Positions 10,230 through 17,228 of a stretch of DNA of 64,000 nt are shown here, one piece after another; positions within the stretch are counted from its first letter, which is position 1, and each line of letters begins with the position of its first letter. The stretch covers positions 124,001 through 188,000 of the forward strand of contig NZ_VFIO01000005.1 of assembly GCF_007858365.1 (NCBI RefSeq). Direction: 5' to 3'. Made by a program: the position numbers and the translations under genes. Under the pieces are notes generated by a model. That model searched no databases. It was not told the origin of the DNA and saw only the letters and a list, made by a program, of their open reading frames with translations. This DNA is from Pseudomonas saxonica. GTDB lineage: Bacteria > Pseudomonadota > Gammaproteobacteria > Pseudomonadales > Pseudomonadaceae.

Positions 10230-10637
10230 TTAGTTTTTTTCGCGCGGTACCCAAATATTGCCGATGGAGAGGCTGATGAGATAACGCTCCTCATCAGGGT
10301 GCCTGTCGTCCTTGAATCGGTGCAGGCTTAGCATGGTCTGGTAGGTGTCATCGGCCTGCCAGAAAGTGGTCCCGCCTTTGTTTATGTCGCGCAGCCGTGT
10401 ACGCCACTCGGGCGTGTCGGCAGAGGTTAATTCCCAACCTAGAGGATCAATCCCTCGACATATCTGCCTTTGGCGGGCGTTTTTTAACGCGTCACTCCGT
10501 ATCCATAAATGAGCTGTCGCCTGGCGCGATTTAACGAGATTTAACAGCGCTGAGAGACCTTGCGAGTACGGTCTTTTAGTCAGAACGACCAGTAGGCAGA
10601 CGGTGCCCTCGGGAGCACGCTCGTTGCACTTTCCTAC
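10230..10637 (-). pseudogene. Decapitated gene of unknown function abutting an Rhs fragment
   Basis: An uninterrupted frame of about 135 codons runs from an in-frame stop at 10638-10640 to the stop at 10230-10232, with no usable start near its upstream end. Its only Met is about 95 residues in. The translated sequence looks like real protein (for example LTKRPYSQGLSALLNLVKS, then a TPEWRTRLRDINKGG segment, ending SIGNIWVPREKN). I do not recognise the family. The missing 5' end coincides within about 20 bp with the start of the Rhs tip gene on the other strand. This suggests that insertion or recombination of the Rhs fragment removed the head of this gene. Function unknown. Confidence 0.55.
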
Positions 10638-10655
10638 TTATCTCGAAGCCTGCCC

Positions 10656-11753
10656 ATGTTGACTCATCATTACCGATACGACCCGTTGAATCGCTTGACT
10701 CATTCGGCAAATACTCAGCGTTTTTATCATCACTCACGCATGACGACTGAGATTCAGGGCACGGTGCGCTACAGCGTTTTTCAAAGTGGCGACACGGTAT
10801 TGGCCCAGACACGCGCTGATGGTGAGGCCAGTGAATGCAGCTTATTGGCCTCAGGCATGCAGCGGTCGGTCTTGCAGGTGGTCAGCCCTGATGGCAGTCG
10901 CAGCGCTGCCTATAGCCCCTATGGCCATAGTTGCGAGCCTCCTGTGCTGGGGTTTAACGGCGAACGTGCCGACCCGGTCACGGGTCACTATCTATTGGGC
11001 AACGGCTATCGGGCGTTTAACCCGGTATTGATGCGCTTTAACAGCCCGGACAGTTGGAGCCCTTTTGGGCGAGGCGGGATTAACAGCTATGGCTATTGCG
11101 AGGGTGACCCTGTTAATCGAGTCGATCCGAGCGGGCATTTCTGGCGGCGATTAATCCGCGCAGTTACCGGGCTGGCGGGCAAGCGTTCAGCCGCAAAGCC
11201 GATAGCGCTCGCCGCGCCACCTCTTGCTTTGGCGAAAAGGGGGTATGAAGCACTGGAAGATTTCAGACAGTTGATACCGGACATCTACGTGGCGAGGCAG
11301 CAAGATGAATTTGGCAAATTCACCACGCAATTGGTCGCAGGCCATGGAAACATTTATACAACCCGTGGTGGCATAAGTTTCGGGTATATGCTCTCAGGGG
11401 ACCGCCCCCTCGGTGCACCCATGCTCAGCAAACTGTTATCAAAGAAGGTGAGTTTTAAGGGCATTAAAGAAATAAATTTAGTGATGTGTCACTCGGCCGA
11501 TTTAAAAGAGGCTTCATTTGCCCAGTACTTGGCAAATGATATGGGGCTTCCGGTCACCGGCTATTTGAACAAACCCTGTCGTATAGAGCCTGAATTTATC
11601 GCGGAACATGTGCCTCGAATCGAACCCTGGCCTAGAAGAGTATTACTTAAAGACGGCTTTGTTTTCGATCAAGCGAGGATTATCAGAGAGGGGGTGCAGG
11701 GTGGTTCCTACGATCCAGTACGGTTTCTACCTTCGCCCAGAAATGGCAGTTAG
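10656..11753 (+). CDS. Orphan Rhs core-tip protein with possible cysteine-peptidase-like tip
   Basis: 365 residues. Residues 1-160 are the end of an Rhs barrel and the Rhs-associated core (RADPVTGHYLLGNGYRAFNP, then DPVNRVDPSGH at 151-161), where Rhs toxins normally autocleave. Residues 165-365 are the variable tip. The tip has a His in LVAGHGN (H230) and a Cys after a hydrophobic strand in INLVMCHSA (C278), a pattern like clan-CD cysteine peptidases. There is no signal peptide or long Rhs body, so this is a displaced tip cassette rather than a full toxin. GC content is lower in the tip than in neighbours. No immunity gene was recognised beside it. Two minus-strand Rhs genes near 47-49 kb have a similar tip pattern. 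Confidence 0.75.
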   Translation: MLTHHYRYDPLNRLTHSANTQRFYHHSRMTTEIQGTVRYSVFQSGDTVLAQTRADGEASECSLLASGMQRSVLQVVSPDGSRSAAYSPYGHSCEPPVLGFNGERADPVTGHYLLGNGYRAFNPVLMRFNSPDSWSPFGRGGINSYGYCEGDPVNRVDPSGHFWRRLIRAVTGLAGKRSAAKPIALAAPPLALAKRGYEALEDFRQLIPDIYVARQQDEFGKFTTQLVAGHGNIYTTRGGISFGYMLSGDRPLGAPMLSKLLSKKVSFKGIKEINLVMCHSADLKEASFAQYLANDMGLPVTGYLNKPCRIEPEFIAEHVPRIEPWPRRVLLKDGFVFDQARIIREGVQGGSYDPVRFLPSPRNGS

Positions 11754-11833
11754 TGCCTGCGGGTTGAGGCCAAACACACAACATCAGGACTGACCGGGTT
11801 TTAACGCGCCTGCTTGCCTCAGGCGCGCGCGGC

Positions 11834-12184
11834 TCAGTGCGTCGTCAGACCGTCCAGCGATTTATCGACATAGGCTTTGGCCAGCTCCACCAAATGCGTC
11901 ACCGATAACACCAGATCGCGCTGCAACCCGCTCAACCCCTTCCCCGCCTCATTCGCCGAAGCCCCCGCGCAGCGCAACAAGTCTGACGCTTGGGCCAAAG
12001 CCGCTTCTAAATTGACACTGTCGGGGATGGCATACGTGGGCATACCCGCGGGGCATAGAGGCTTAGGGGGGAGCAGGTAGTGGTCGAGGGCGCGATCAGC
12101 GGCGGCGCGGTCCAGCGACTGTGCATCGCGCTGAGCAGCATCGTGCAGGGTGAAACAGGGTGGGTCGGGGGTAATCTTTTTCAT
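11834..12184 (-). CDS. DUF6124-like small protein
   Basis: 116 residues from the ATG at 12184, which follows a GGGAGA site; an upstream in-frame start at 12202 is less likely. It begins MKKITPDPP, has a central RALDHYLLPP segment and an amphipathic helical C-terminus (SVTHLVELAKAYVDKSLDG). This resembles the small DUF6124 proteins found in many copies in fluorescent pseudomonads, whose function is unknown. It stands alone between the Rhs tip and the gbdR promoter region. Confidence 0.7.
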   Translation of the reverse strand: MKKITPDPPCFTLHDAAQRDAQSLDRAAADRALDHYLLPPKPLCPAGMPTYAIPDSVNLEAALAQASDLLRCAGASANEAGKGLSGLQRDLVLSVTHLVELAKAYVDKSLDGLTTH

Positions 12185-12841
12185 GGCACATCTCCCAATC
12201 AATCAAAGGAGCTGTCACCTGTCGCTACTAAACGAATGGGTGGCAGCCGTACGCAGGTTAGTAGACCGGTGATCAGGAAACCGGCGCACCCGAAGGCGCC
12301 CTGCGCACGGCCACCATAAAGTTTGGCCGAAAAAAAGCGCCTCGCTAAGGTGGCGCCTTGCGCCTGATCACATCGTCGAGCTACTAAACCCGACCGCTGA
12401 TGGACAGCGATGGGCCGAGACTAGACCTCGAGATTGGCAGGCGCAAGCGAACGGGATTTTCTCGGAAGTTTCACCGGATTGAAAGGGACGCGTCGTACAA
12501 AGGACTGATTCGGGCGCTGTTTAAGTGCGCAACGACCTCTTATGGAGCACTGTGCGTTTTGTGACATGTGCACAGAGCTTAACGCGTGGTGCTTCCCACA
12601 AATGCTACCGATGTGCTCAACACGGTCGGTGCCCGATGTTACAGCCGTTTAAATTGCGTTTACGCGCGGGTTTGCTGCCCCGTTGACTAGACACTTTGCG
12701 ACGTCGTTTTCAGGTGTTGTTGAATGGCCATTCAAGTTTAGGCATGGCAATTGCGTTGTGATTGCCAAGCCTCCTTGACCGGCGGCCAGAACAAGAGCCT
12801 GCGCCTGAGGCCATCACCCGCTTGTGTGAGGAGATACCGCG
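12185..12841. other. Long non-coding stretch upstream of gbdR
   Basis: No convincing gene was found. Near 12330-12365 a short GCGCC/GGCGC stem lies next to a seven-A run, which would read as a weak terminator on the minus strand. The distal part (12720-12771) holds two dyads and a sigma-54-like sequence described separately. The middle shows nothing recognisable. Confidence 0.6.
12720..12771 (+). promoter_or_regulatory. gbdR upstream dyads and possible sigma-54 promoter
   Basis: TTGAATGGCCATTCAA (12720-12735) is a perfect 16-bp palindrome. Five bases on, GGCATGGCAAT and ATTGCCAAGCC (12741-12751, 12761-12771) form a dyad with one mismatch. Inside it TGGCA-N6-TTGTG (12745-12760) has the spacing of a -24/-12 sigma-54 promoter, with GT in place of GC at -12. 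The gbdR start is 82 bp downstream. Nitrogen-responsive or CbrB-type control of choline catabolism is known in Pseudomonas, so sigma-54 use is plausible but unproven. Confidence 0.4.
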
Positions 12842-13948
12842 ATGACGTCGTTCAACTCCGGGGCCCAACCCCAGAACCGTACGCCTCAATCCATCGGCTT
12901 TTTGCTGCTGGACAATTTCACGCTGATTTCACTGGCGTCAGCGATTGAACCCTTGCGCATGGCCAACCAGTTGTCAGGCCGTGAACTGTACCGCTGGAGC
13001 ACCCTCAGCGCTGACGGCAGCCAAGTGTGGGCCAGCGACGGTCTGCAAGTGACCCCCGATGCCAGCATGTACAAGGCACCCGCGCTGGACATGGTGATCG
13101 TCTGCGGCGGTATTGGTATTCAGCGCACGGTGACCCGCGAGCATGTGTCCTGGCTGCAAAGTCAGGCACGCCAGTCGCGTCGCCTCGGCGCGGTGTGCAC
13201 CGGCAGTTGGGCGCTGGCGTATGCCGGTTTGCTCGATGGTTTTGATTGCAGCGTGCATTGGGAATGCCTGGCGTCGATGCAAGAGGCCTTCCCGCGGGTG
13301 GCCATGAGCACGCGGTTGTTCACCCTTGATCGCACCCGTTTTACCAGTTCGGGCGGCACCGCGCCGCTGGACATGATGCTGCACTTGATCAGCCGCGATC
13401 ATGGCCGGGAGTTGTCGGCGGCCATCTCGGAAATGTTTGTGTATGAACGCATTCGCAATGAACAGGATCACCAGCGAGTGCCGCTTAAACACATGCTGGG
13501 CACCAATCAGCCGAAGTTGCAGGAAATCGTCGCCCTGATGGAGGCCAATCTGGAAGAGCCGATTGATCTGGACGAGCTGGCGGTGTACGTGACGGTGTCA
13601 CGGCGCCAGTTGGAACGGCTGTTTCAGAAGTATTTGCACTGTTCGCCGTCACGGTATTACCTCAAGTTGAGGTTGGTGCGGGCGCGTCAGTTACTCAAGC
13701 AAACGCCCATGTCGATTATCGAAGTGGCGGCGGTGTGCGGGTTTGTGTCGACGCCGCATTTTTCCAAGTGTTACCGCGAGTATTTCGGCATACCGCCACG
13801 CGATGAGCGCGTCGGTTCCAATACGGCTCAGCAGACTTCAACACTGGTGCCGATTACGCAGTCGCTGCTGCTGGCGCCTTTGGCTGGGCCGATGTCGGCG
13901 TTGCATCAGGCGCGCAACGAATCGACCTTTGCCAGTGTGAGAATTTAA
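12842..13948 (+). CDS. gbdR: AraC-family activator of glycine betaine catabolism
   Basis: 368 residues with an N-terminal DJ-1/PfpI-like amidotransferase fold (about 18-200) and a C-terminal double helix-turn-helix AraC domain (about 240-340; SRRQLERLFQKYLHCSPSRYY and a second helix pair ending near CGFVSTPHFSKCYREYFG). GbdR senses betaine and dimethylglycine and activates the catabolic genes. C119 in GAVCTGSWALA sits at the nucleophile elbow, but no enzymatic role is expected. Its position between the importer/sdaB block and the demethylation genes matches P. aeruginosa. Targets in this window probably include choX, sdaB, gbcA, gbcB, the dgc genes and glyA-sox. Confidence 0.94.
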   Translation: MTSFNSGAQPQNRTPQSIGFLLLDNFTLISLASAIEPLRMANQLSGRELYRWSTLSADGSQVWASDGLQVTPDASMYKAPALDMVIVCGGIGIQRTVTREHVSWLQSQARQSRRLGAVCTGSWALAYAGLLDGFDCSVHWECLASMQEAFPRVAMSTRLFTLDRTRFTSSGGTAPLDMMLHLISRDHGRELSAAISEMFVYERIRNEQDHQRVPLKHMLGTNQPKLQEIVALMEANLEEPIDLDELAVYVTVSRRQLERLFQKYLHCSPSRYYLKLRLVRARQLLKQTPMSIIEVAAVCGFVSTPHFSKCYREYFGIPPRDERVGSNTAQQTSTLVPITQSLLLAPLAGPMSALHQARNESTFASVRI

Positions 13949-13970
13949 AGCCCTTACAGGCCCCTTACTC

Positions 13971-14228
13971 TCAGTGGGGTGAGGGGTGCTGGAACTGCGC
14001 CAGGCCCGGCAGCAGGTGCCGGTCAATCGCCTCGCGTACGGCGGGCAAAATGGTTGCGCTGCCGGTGTAGAGCTTTTCGACCAGCCCCTTGAGCGCCTGC
14101 GCGCTGGTATCGTTCAAACCACAGACCACGGCTTTGCACGCCTCGTCGGCGCTGCCCGACACTTCAAACCCCAGTGAACGCAGTTGGTTAAGCAAGTCGT
14201 GCTGATCAATCAAATCCGCGTGCATCAT
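13971..14228 (-). CDS. Small conserved hypothetical protein
   Basis: 85 residues from ATG 14228 (or the adjacent ATG at 14225), which follows an AAGGAT site. The protein is soluble and helical with two Cys (DEACKAVVCGLND) and no recognised domain. It is convergent with gbdR, with a 22-bp gap. The location is similar to that of an unknown gene after gbdR in other pseudomonads. No function can be assigned. Confidence 0.6.
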   Translation of the reverse strand: MMHADLIDQHDLLNQLRSLGFEVSGSADEACKAVVCGLNDTSAQALKGLVEKLYTGSATILPAVREAIDRHLLPGLAQFQHPSPH

Positions 14229-14338
14229 GCTTTTTATCCTTCTGTGAAACGCGTTGGAGCTTTGATTCTGGTAGGGCTTTGGCAAAGCGGCAAGGGAGGT
14301 GTCCGGTTTGCCTAATTACGGGTCGTTTTGAGACTCGC

Positions 14339-14746
14339 TTAGCCCTTGAGCAACGCCGCGCACGCGACCTTGAACGCTTCATGCTGATACTTGTTCAGCG
14401 TGGCGGGCAGTTCGAAAGCGTGCTTTTTGAATTGTGCGTTGAGGGTTTGCGGTGACAGCAATTGCACGTCGCAATCGTCCAGCAACTGGAGGATGCCTTC
14501 AATTTTGAAGGTGGTCGGGCCGCCCGCGAACTCACCTTTTTTACTGCGCTTTTTGATCACCATGCGGGTGATGCCCTGGGCTTTTACAAACGCTGCCAGG
14601 TTGGCCGCAAAGGCTTTGACGCTGGCCGCGTCCTCATCGTCGTCGAGGGCGAGCTTTTTAGTGGCAACGGCCACGTGTTCCAGGTGGGGCGTTACCAGCG
14701 CGAAGATCGCTTCGCTGCCTTTGATTTCGATACCGCAAATAGTCAT
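14339..14746 (-). CDS. DUF3010 family protein
   Basis: 135 residues. The ATG at 14746 (MTICGIEIKGSEAIF) is preferred because the 35 upstream codons come from REP sequence. The GIEIKGSEA opening and later MVIKKRSKKGEFAGG and HAFELPATLNKYQHEAF are typical of DUF3010, a small cytosolic family with a ribonuclease-H-like look and unknown role. A monocistronic unit bounded by a REP element is likely. Confidence 0.8.
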   Translation of the reverse strand: MTICGIEIKGSEAIFALVTPHLEHVAVATKKLALDDDEDAASVKAFAANLAAFVKAQGITRMVIKKRSKKGEFAGGPTTFKIEGILQLLDDCDVQLLSPQTLNAQFKKHAFELPATLNKYQHEAFKVACAALLKG

Positions 14747-14780
14747 ATAAAACCTGTGCTCATCAAGTCGAATGCCAATC

Positions 14781-14913
14781 CGTAGCAGCTGCCGAAGGCT
14801 GCGTCCGGCTGCGCAGCAGTCGTAAACCCACTGGGCACATTCTGCCTGCAAGGTTGCAATCTGCAGTTCTACGGCCGCTTCGCAGCCGGACGCAGCCTTC
14901 GGCAGCTGCTACG
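14781..14913. repeat. REP-like element, family B (inverted pair)
   Basis: CGTAGCAGCTGCCGAAGGCTGCG and its complement, in opposite orientation, enclose about 85 bp. The arms are long enough to fold into one cruciform. Related copies lie at 16521, 28027 and 57313, and a partial one at the right window edge. Confidence 0.85.
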
Positions 14914-14930
14914 GGTATCAAATGCTGTGC

Positions 14931-15332
14931 TCACTCCTGGCCGATCGATTCCAGAAACTCTGAACGGTCGTCGCTGATGGCGGCCATGCAGTCATTCAGG
15001 GCGATGTTGTAGGTGTCTGTGCCGGCCGTGGCCGGGAACACCGCAATGGCGCAATCGGCGTCACGCTGATGCAGCCACAGCGCCTGCGCGGCTTTGATCT
15101 TGCTGATGATGTTATTGAGTTGGGTCGGATTTGAGCCGTACAGCGAGGTCATGCGCGCCTGCAGGGCTTCGTAGTTTTCGGTCAGCAATTGCTCGGCGGC
15201 ATTTTTGCTGAACACGGAACACGCCAGAGTTTGCTGGTCGTTTTCGACGGCATCACACGGGTTGTAGTCGGCATCATCGGCTGCGTAGGCGCCGCTGGTG
15301 ATCAACGCCAAGGCCAGGAGAATCGATTTCAT
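14931..15332 (-). CDS. LprI-like (DUF1311) secreted protein
   Basis: 133 residues with a signal peptide cleaved after about residue 17 (ITSGAYA|ADD). The mature part has conserved cysteines and the family pattern YNPCDAVENDQQTLACSV, then AAQALWLHQRDADCA and NDCM near the C-terminus. This matches the lysozyme-inhibitor LprI-type family, so a periplasmic role such as protection from lysozyme is possible. It diverges from the dipeptidase-like gene, sharing a 193-bp promoter region. Confidence 0.75.
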   Translation of the reverse strand: MKSILLALALITSGAYAADDADYNPCDAVENDQQTLACSVFSKNAAEQLLTENYEALQARMTSLYGSNPTQLNNIISKIKAAQALWLHQRDADCAIAVFPATAGTDTYNIALNDCMAAISDDRSEFLESIGQE

Positions 15333-15525
15333 TGCGGCTTCCTAATCCAGAGTTGGAGCCGATTCTGGCTGATGCGTCGGCCAATGAACAGCCAAGGCGC
15401 TGATTGACGCTTTCGGCAATCGCGCTGTCGCTTTTGCACCCGGCTGTTTTTGACCCCAAGCCTATGCTGGCCCCAAAGCGCCGGCAGACGATTCGGCGCA
15501 GCAATCGCCGATAAGGGGACGCCTG

Positions 15526-16503
15526 ATGAGCCCAGCCGAGTTGCACGCAGACAGCATCGTTATCGACGGGCTGATCATTGCCAAATGGAACCGCGATTTG
15601 TTTGAAGACATGCGCAAGGGCGGCTTGACCGCTGCCAACTGCACCGTGTCGGTGTGGGAAGGGTTTCAGGCCACCATCAACAATATCGTCGCCAGCCAGA
15701 CCCTCATTCGCGATAACAGTGATCTGGTGATCCCGGTCAAAACCACGGCCGACATTCGCCGCGCCAAGGAGCAGGGCAAGACCGGGATCATTTTTGGCTT
15801 TCAGAATGCCCATGCGTTTGAAGACCAATTGGGCTATATCGAGATCTTCAAGCAGCTGGGCGTGGGTGTGGTGCAGATGTGCTACAACACCCAGAATCTG
15901 GTGGGTACTGGCTGCTACGAACGCGATGGCGGACTGTCGGGGTTTGGTCGCGAAGTGGTGGCTGAAATGAACCGCGTGGGGATCATGTGCGACCTGTCCC
16001 ATGTGGGTTCCACAACCTCTGAGGAGGTGATTCTGGCCTCAAAAAAACCGGTCTGCTATTCGCACTGCTTGCCGTCCGGCCTGAAAGAACATCCTCGTAA
16101 CAAATCCGACGCCGAACTCAAATTTATTGCCGACCACGGTGGCTTTGTTGGCGTGACCATGTTCGCGCCGTTTCTGGCCAAGGGCATCGACTCAACCATT
16201 GACGACTACGCCGAAGCCATCGAGTACACGATGAATATCGTCGGTGAAGACGCGATCGGTATTGGCACCGATTTCACCCAGGGGCACGGTCAGGACTTTT
16301 TCGAAATGCTGACCCACGACAAGGGCTACGCCCGCCGTCTGACCAGCTTTGGCAAGATCATCAACCCGCTGGGCATCCGCACCGTGGGCGAGTTTCCCAA
16401 CCTCACCGAAACCTTGCTCAAGCGCGGTCACAGCGAACGCGTGGTGCGCAAGATCATGGGCGAGAACTGGGTCGGCGTCCTCAAGGACGTTTGGGGCGAG
16501 TAA
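15526..16503 (+). CDS. Membrane-dipeptidase-like (M19) protein of the betaine cluster
   Basis: 325 residues, TIM-barrel M19 family, orthologous by position to the gene before dgcA in P. aeruginosa. The second-metal histidines are kept (H159 in DLSHVG, H180 in YSHC), and D249 of GTDF is present. The N-terminal HxD metal motif of the family (DGHND) is replaced by DGLII, and the bridging Glu appears to be Gln (Q93 in GFQNAH). It may therefore not be a classical di-zinc dipeptidase. No signal peptide is seen, so it is cytosolic. It probably leads the dgc operon and is induced by GbdR. Confidence 0.85.
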   Translation: MSPAELHADSIVIDGLIIAKWNRDLFEDMRKGGLTAANCTVSVWEGFQATINNIVASQTLIRDNSDLVIPVKTTADIRRAKEQGKTGIIFGFQNAHAFEDQLGYIEIFKQLGVGVVQMCYNTQNLVGTGCYERDGGLSGFGREVVAEMNRVGIMCDLSHVGSTTSEEVILASKKPVCYSHCLPSGLKEHPRNKSDAELKFIADHGGFVGVTMFAPFLAKGIDSTIDDYAEAIEYTMNIVGEDAIGIGTDFTQGHGQDFFEMLTHDKGYARRLTSFGKIINPLGIRTVGEFPNLTETLLKRGHSERVVRKIMGENWVGVLKDVWGE

Positions 16504-16520
16504 CCCAAACACACTTTTTG

Positions 16521-16652
16521 CGTAGCAGCTGCCGAAGGCTGCGTTCGACTGCGAAGCAGTCGTAAACCCGTATTGCACAATTTTCCCGCAAGAGCGAGGC
16601 GTCTGGTTTTCGATCGCTTCGCGCTCGGACGCAGCCTTCGGCAGCTGCTACG
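16521..16652. repeat. REP-like element, family B (inverted pair)
   Basis: The same arms as the element at 14781, in inverted orientation. It separates the dipeptidase-like gene from the DUF5943-like gene within what should be one operon. Confidence 0.85.
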
Positions 16653-16682
16653 GGACTCAATCATTTTTTGGAGTGTGATGTC

Positions 16683-17213
16683 ATGGCTAAAATCGCCCCG
16701 CAATTGCCTATCGAAGTCGACAGCGAAACCGGCGTCTGGACCTCCGACGCGTTGCCCATGCTGTATGTGCCGCGTCACTTTTTCGTCAATAACCACATGG
16801 GCATCGAAGAGGTGCTGGGGGCCGAGGCTTATGCCGAGATTCTCTATAAGGCCGGTTACAAATCAGCCTGGCACTGGTGCGAAAAAGAAGCTGAATGCCA
16901 CGGCCTTGAGGGCGTTGCGGTGTTCGAGCATTACATGAAGCGCCTGTCGCAACGGGGCTGGGGGCTGTTCACGCTGCTGGACATCGACCTCGATAAGGGT
17001 ACGGCCACCATCAAGCTTGAACACTCTTGTTTCGTCTATGTGTACGGCAAGGTAGGGCGCAAGGTGGATTACATGTTCACGGGCTGGTTTGCCGGCGCGA
17101 TGGATCAGATTCTGCACGCCCGGGGCAGCAGCCTTCGTACCGTGGCCGAGCAGGTGTACAGCGGTTCGGAAGAAGGCCACGACCACGGTCTGTTTATCGT
17201 CAAGCCGTTGTAA
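16683..17213 (+). CDS. DUF5943 / 4-vinyl-reductase-type protein of the dgc operon
   Basis: 176 residues from the ATG at 16683 (MAKIAPQLPIEVDSETG), with a GGAG about 8 bp upstream; a TTG 15 bp earlier is rejected. It is a compact soluble protein with LDIDLDKGTATIKLEHSCFVY and a C-terminal CHAR-free SEEGHDHGLF segment, like V4R-type small-molecule-binding domains. Its place directly before dgcA, 15 bp away, matches P. aeruginosa. A role as accessory or substrate-binding partner of dimethylglycine demethylation is inferred only from context. Confidence 0.8.
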   Translation: MAKIAPQLPIEVDSETGVWTSDALPMLYVPRHFFVNNHMGIEEVLGAEAYAEILYKAGYKSAWHWCEKEAECHGLEGVAVFEHYMKRLSQRGWGLFTLLDIDLDKGTATIKLEHSCFVYVYGKVGRKVDYMFTGWFAGAMDQILHARGSSLRTVAEQVYSGSEEGHDHGLFIVKPL

Positions 17214-17228
17214 GCCGAGGATCGGGAT

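Noticed and set aside
10576..10812. 78-codon minus-strand frame with an ATG across the Rhs start
   Set aside because: It overlaps the Rhs core on the opposite strand and has no coding character. The protein-like frame at 10230-10637 is in another phase.
12330..12365. Terminator-like stem next to an A-run upstream of gbdR
   Set aside because: Only a 5-bp stem with a 10-base loop, and no gene ends there on the minus strand.
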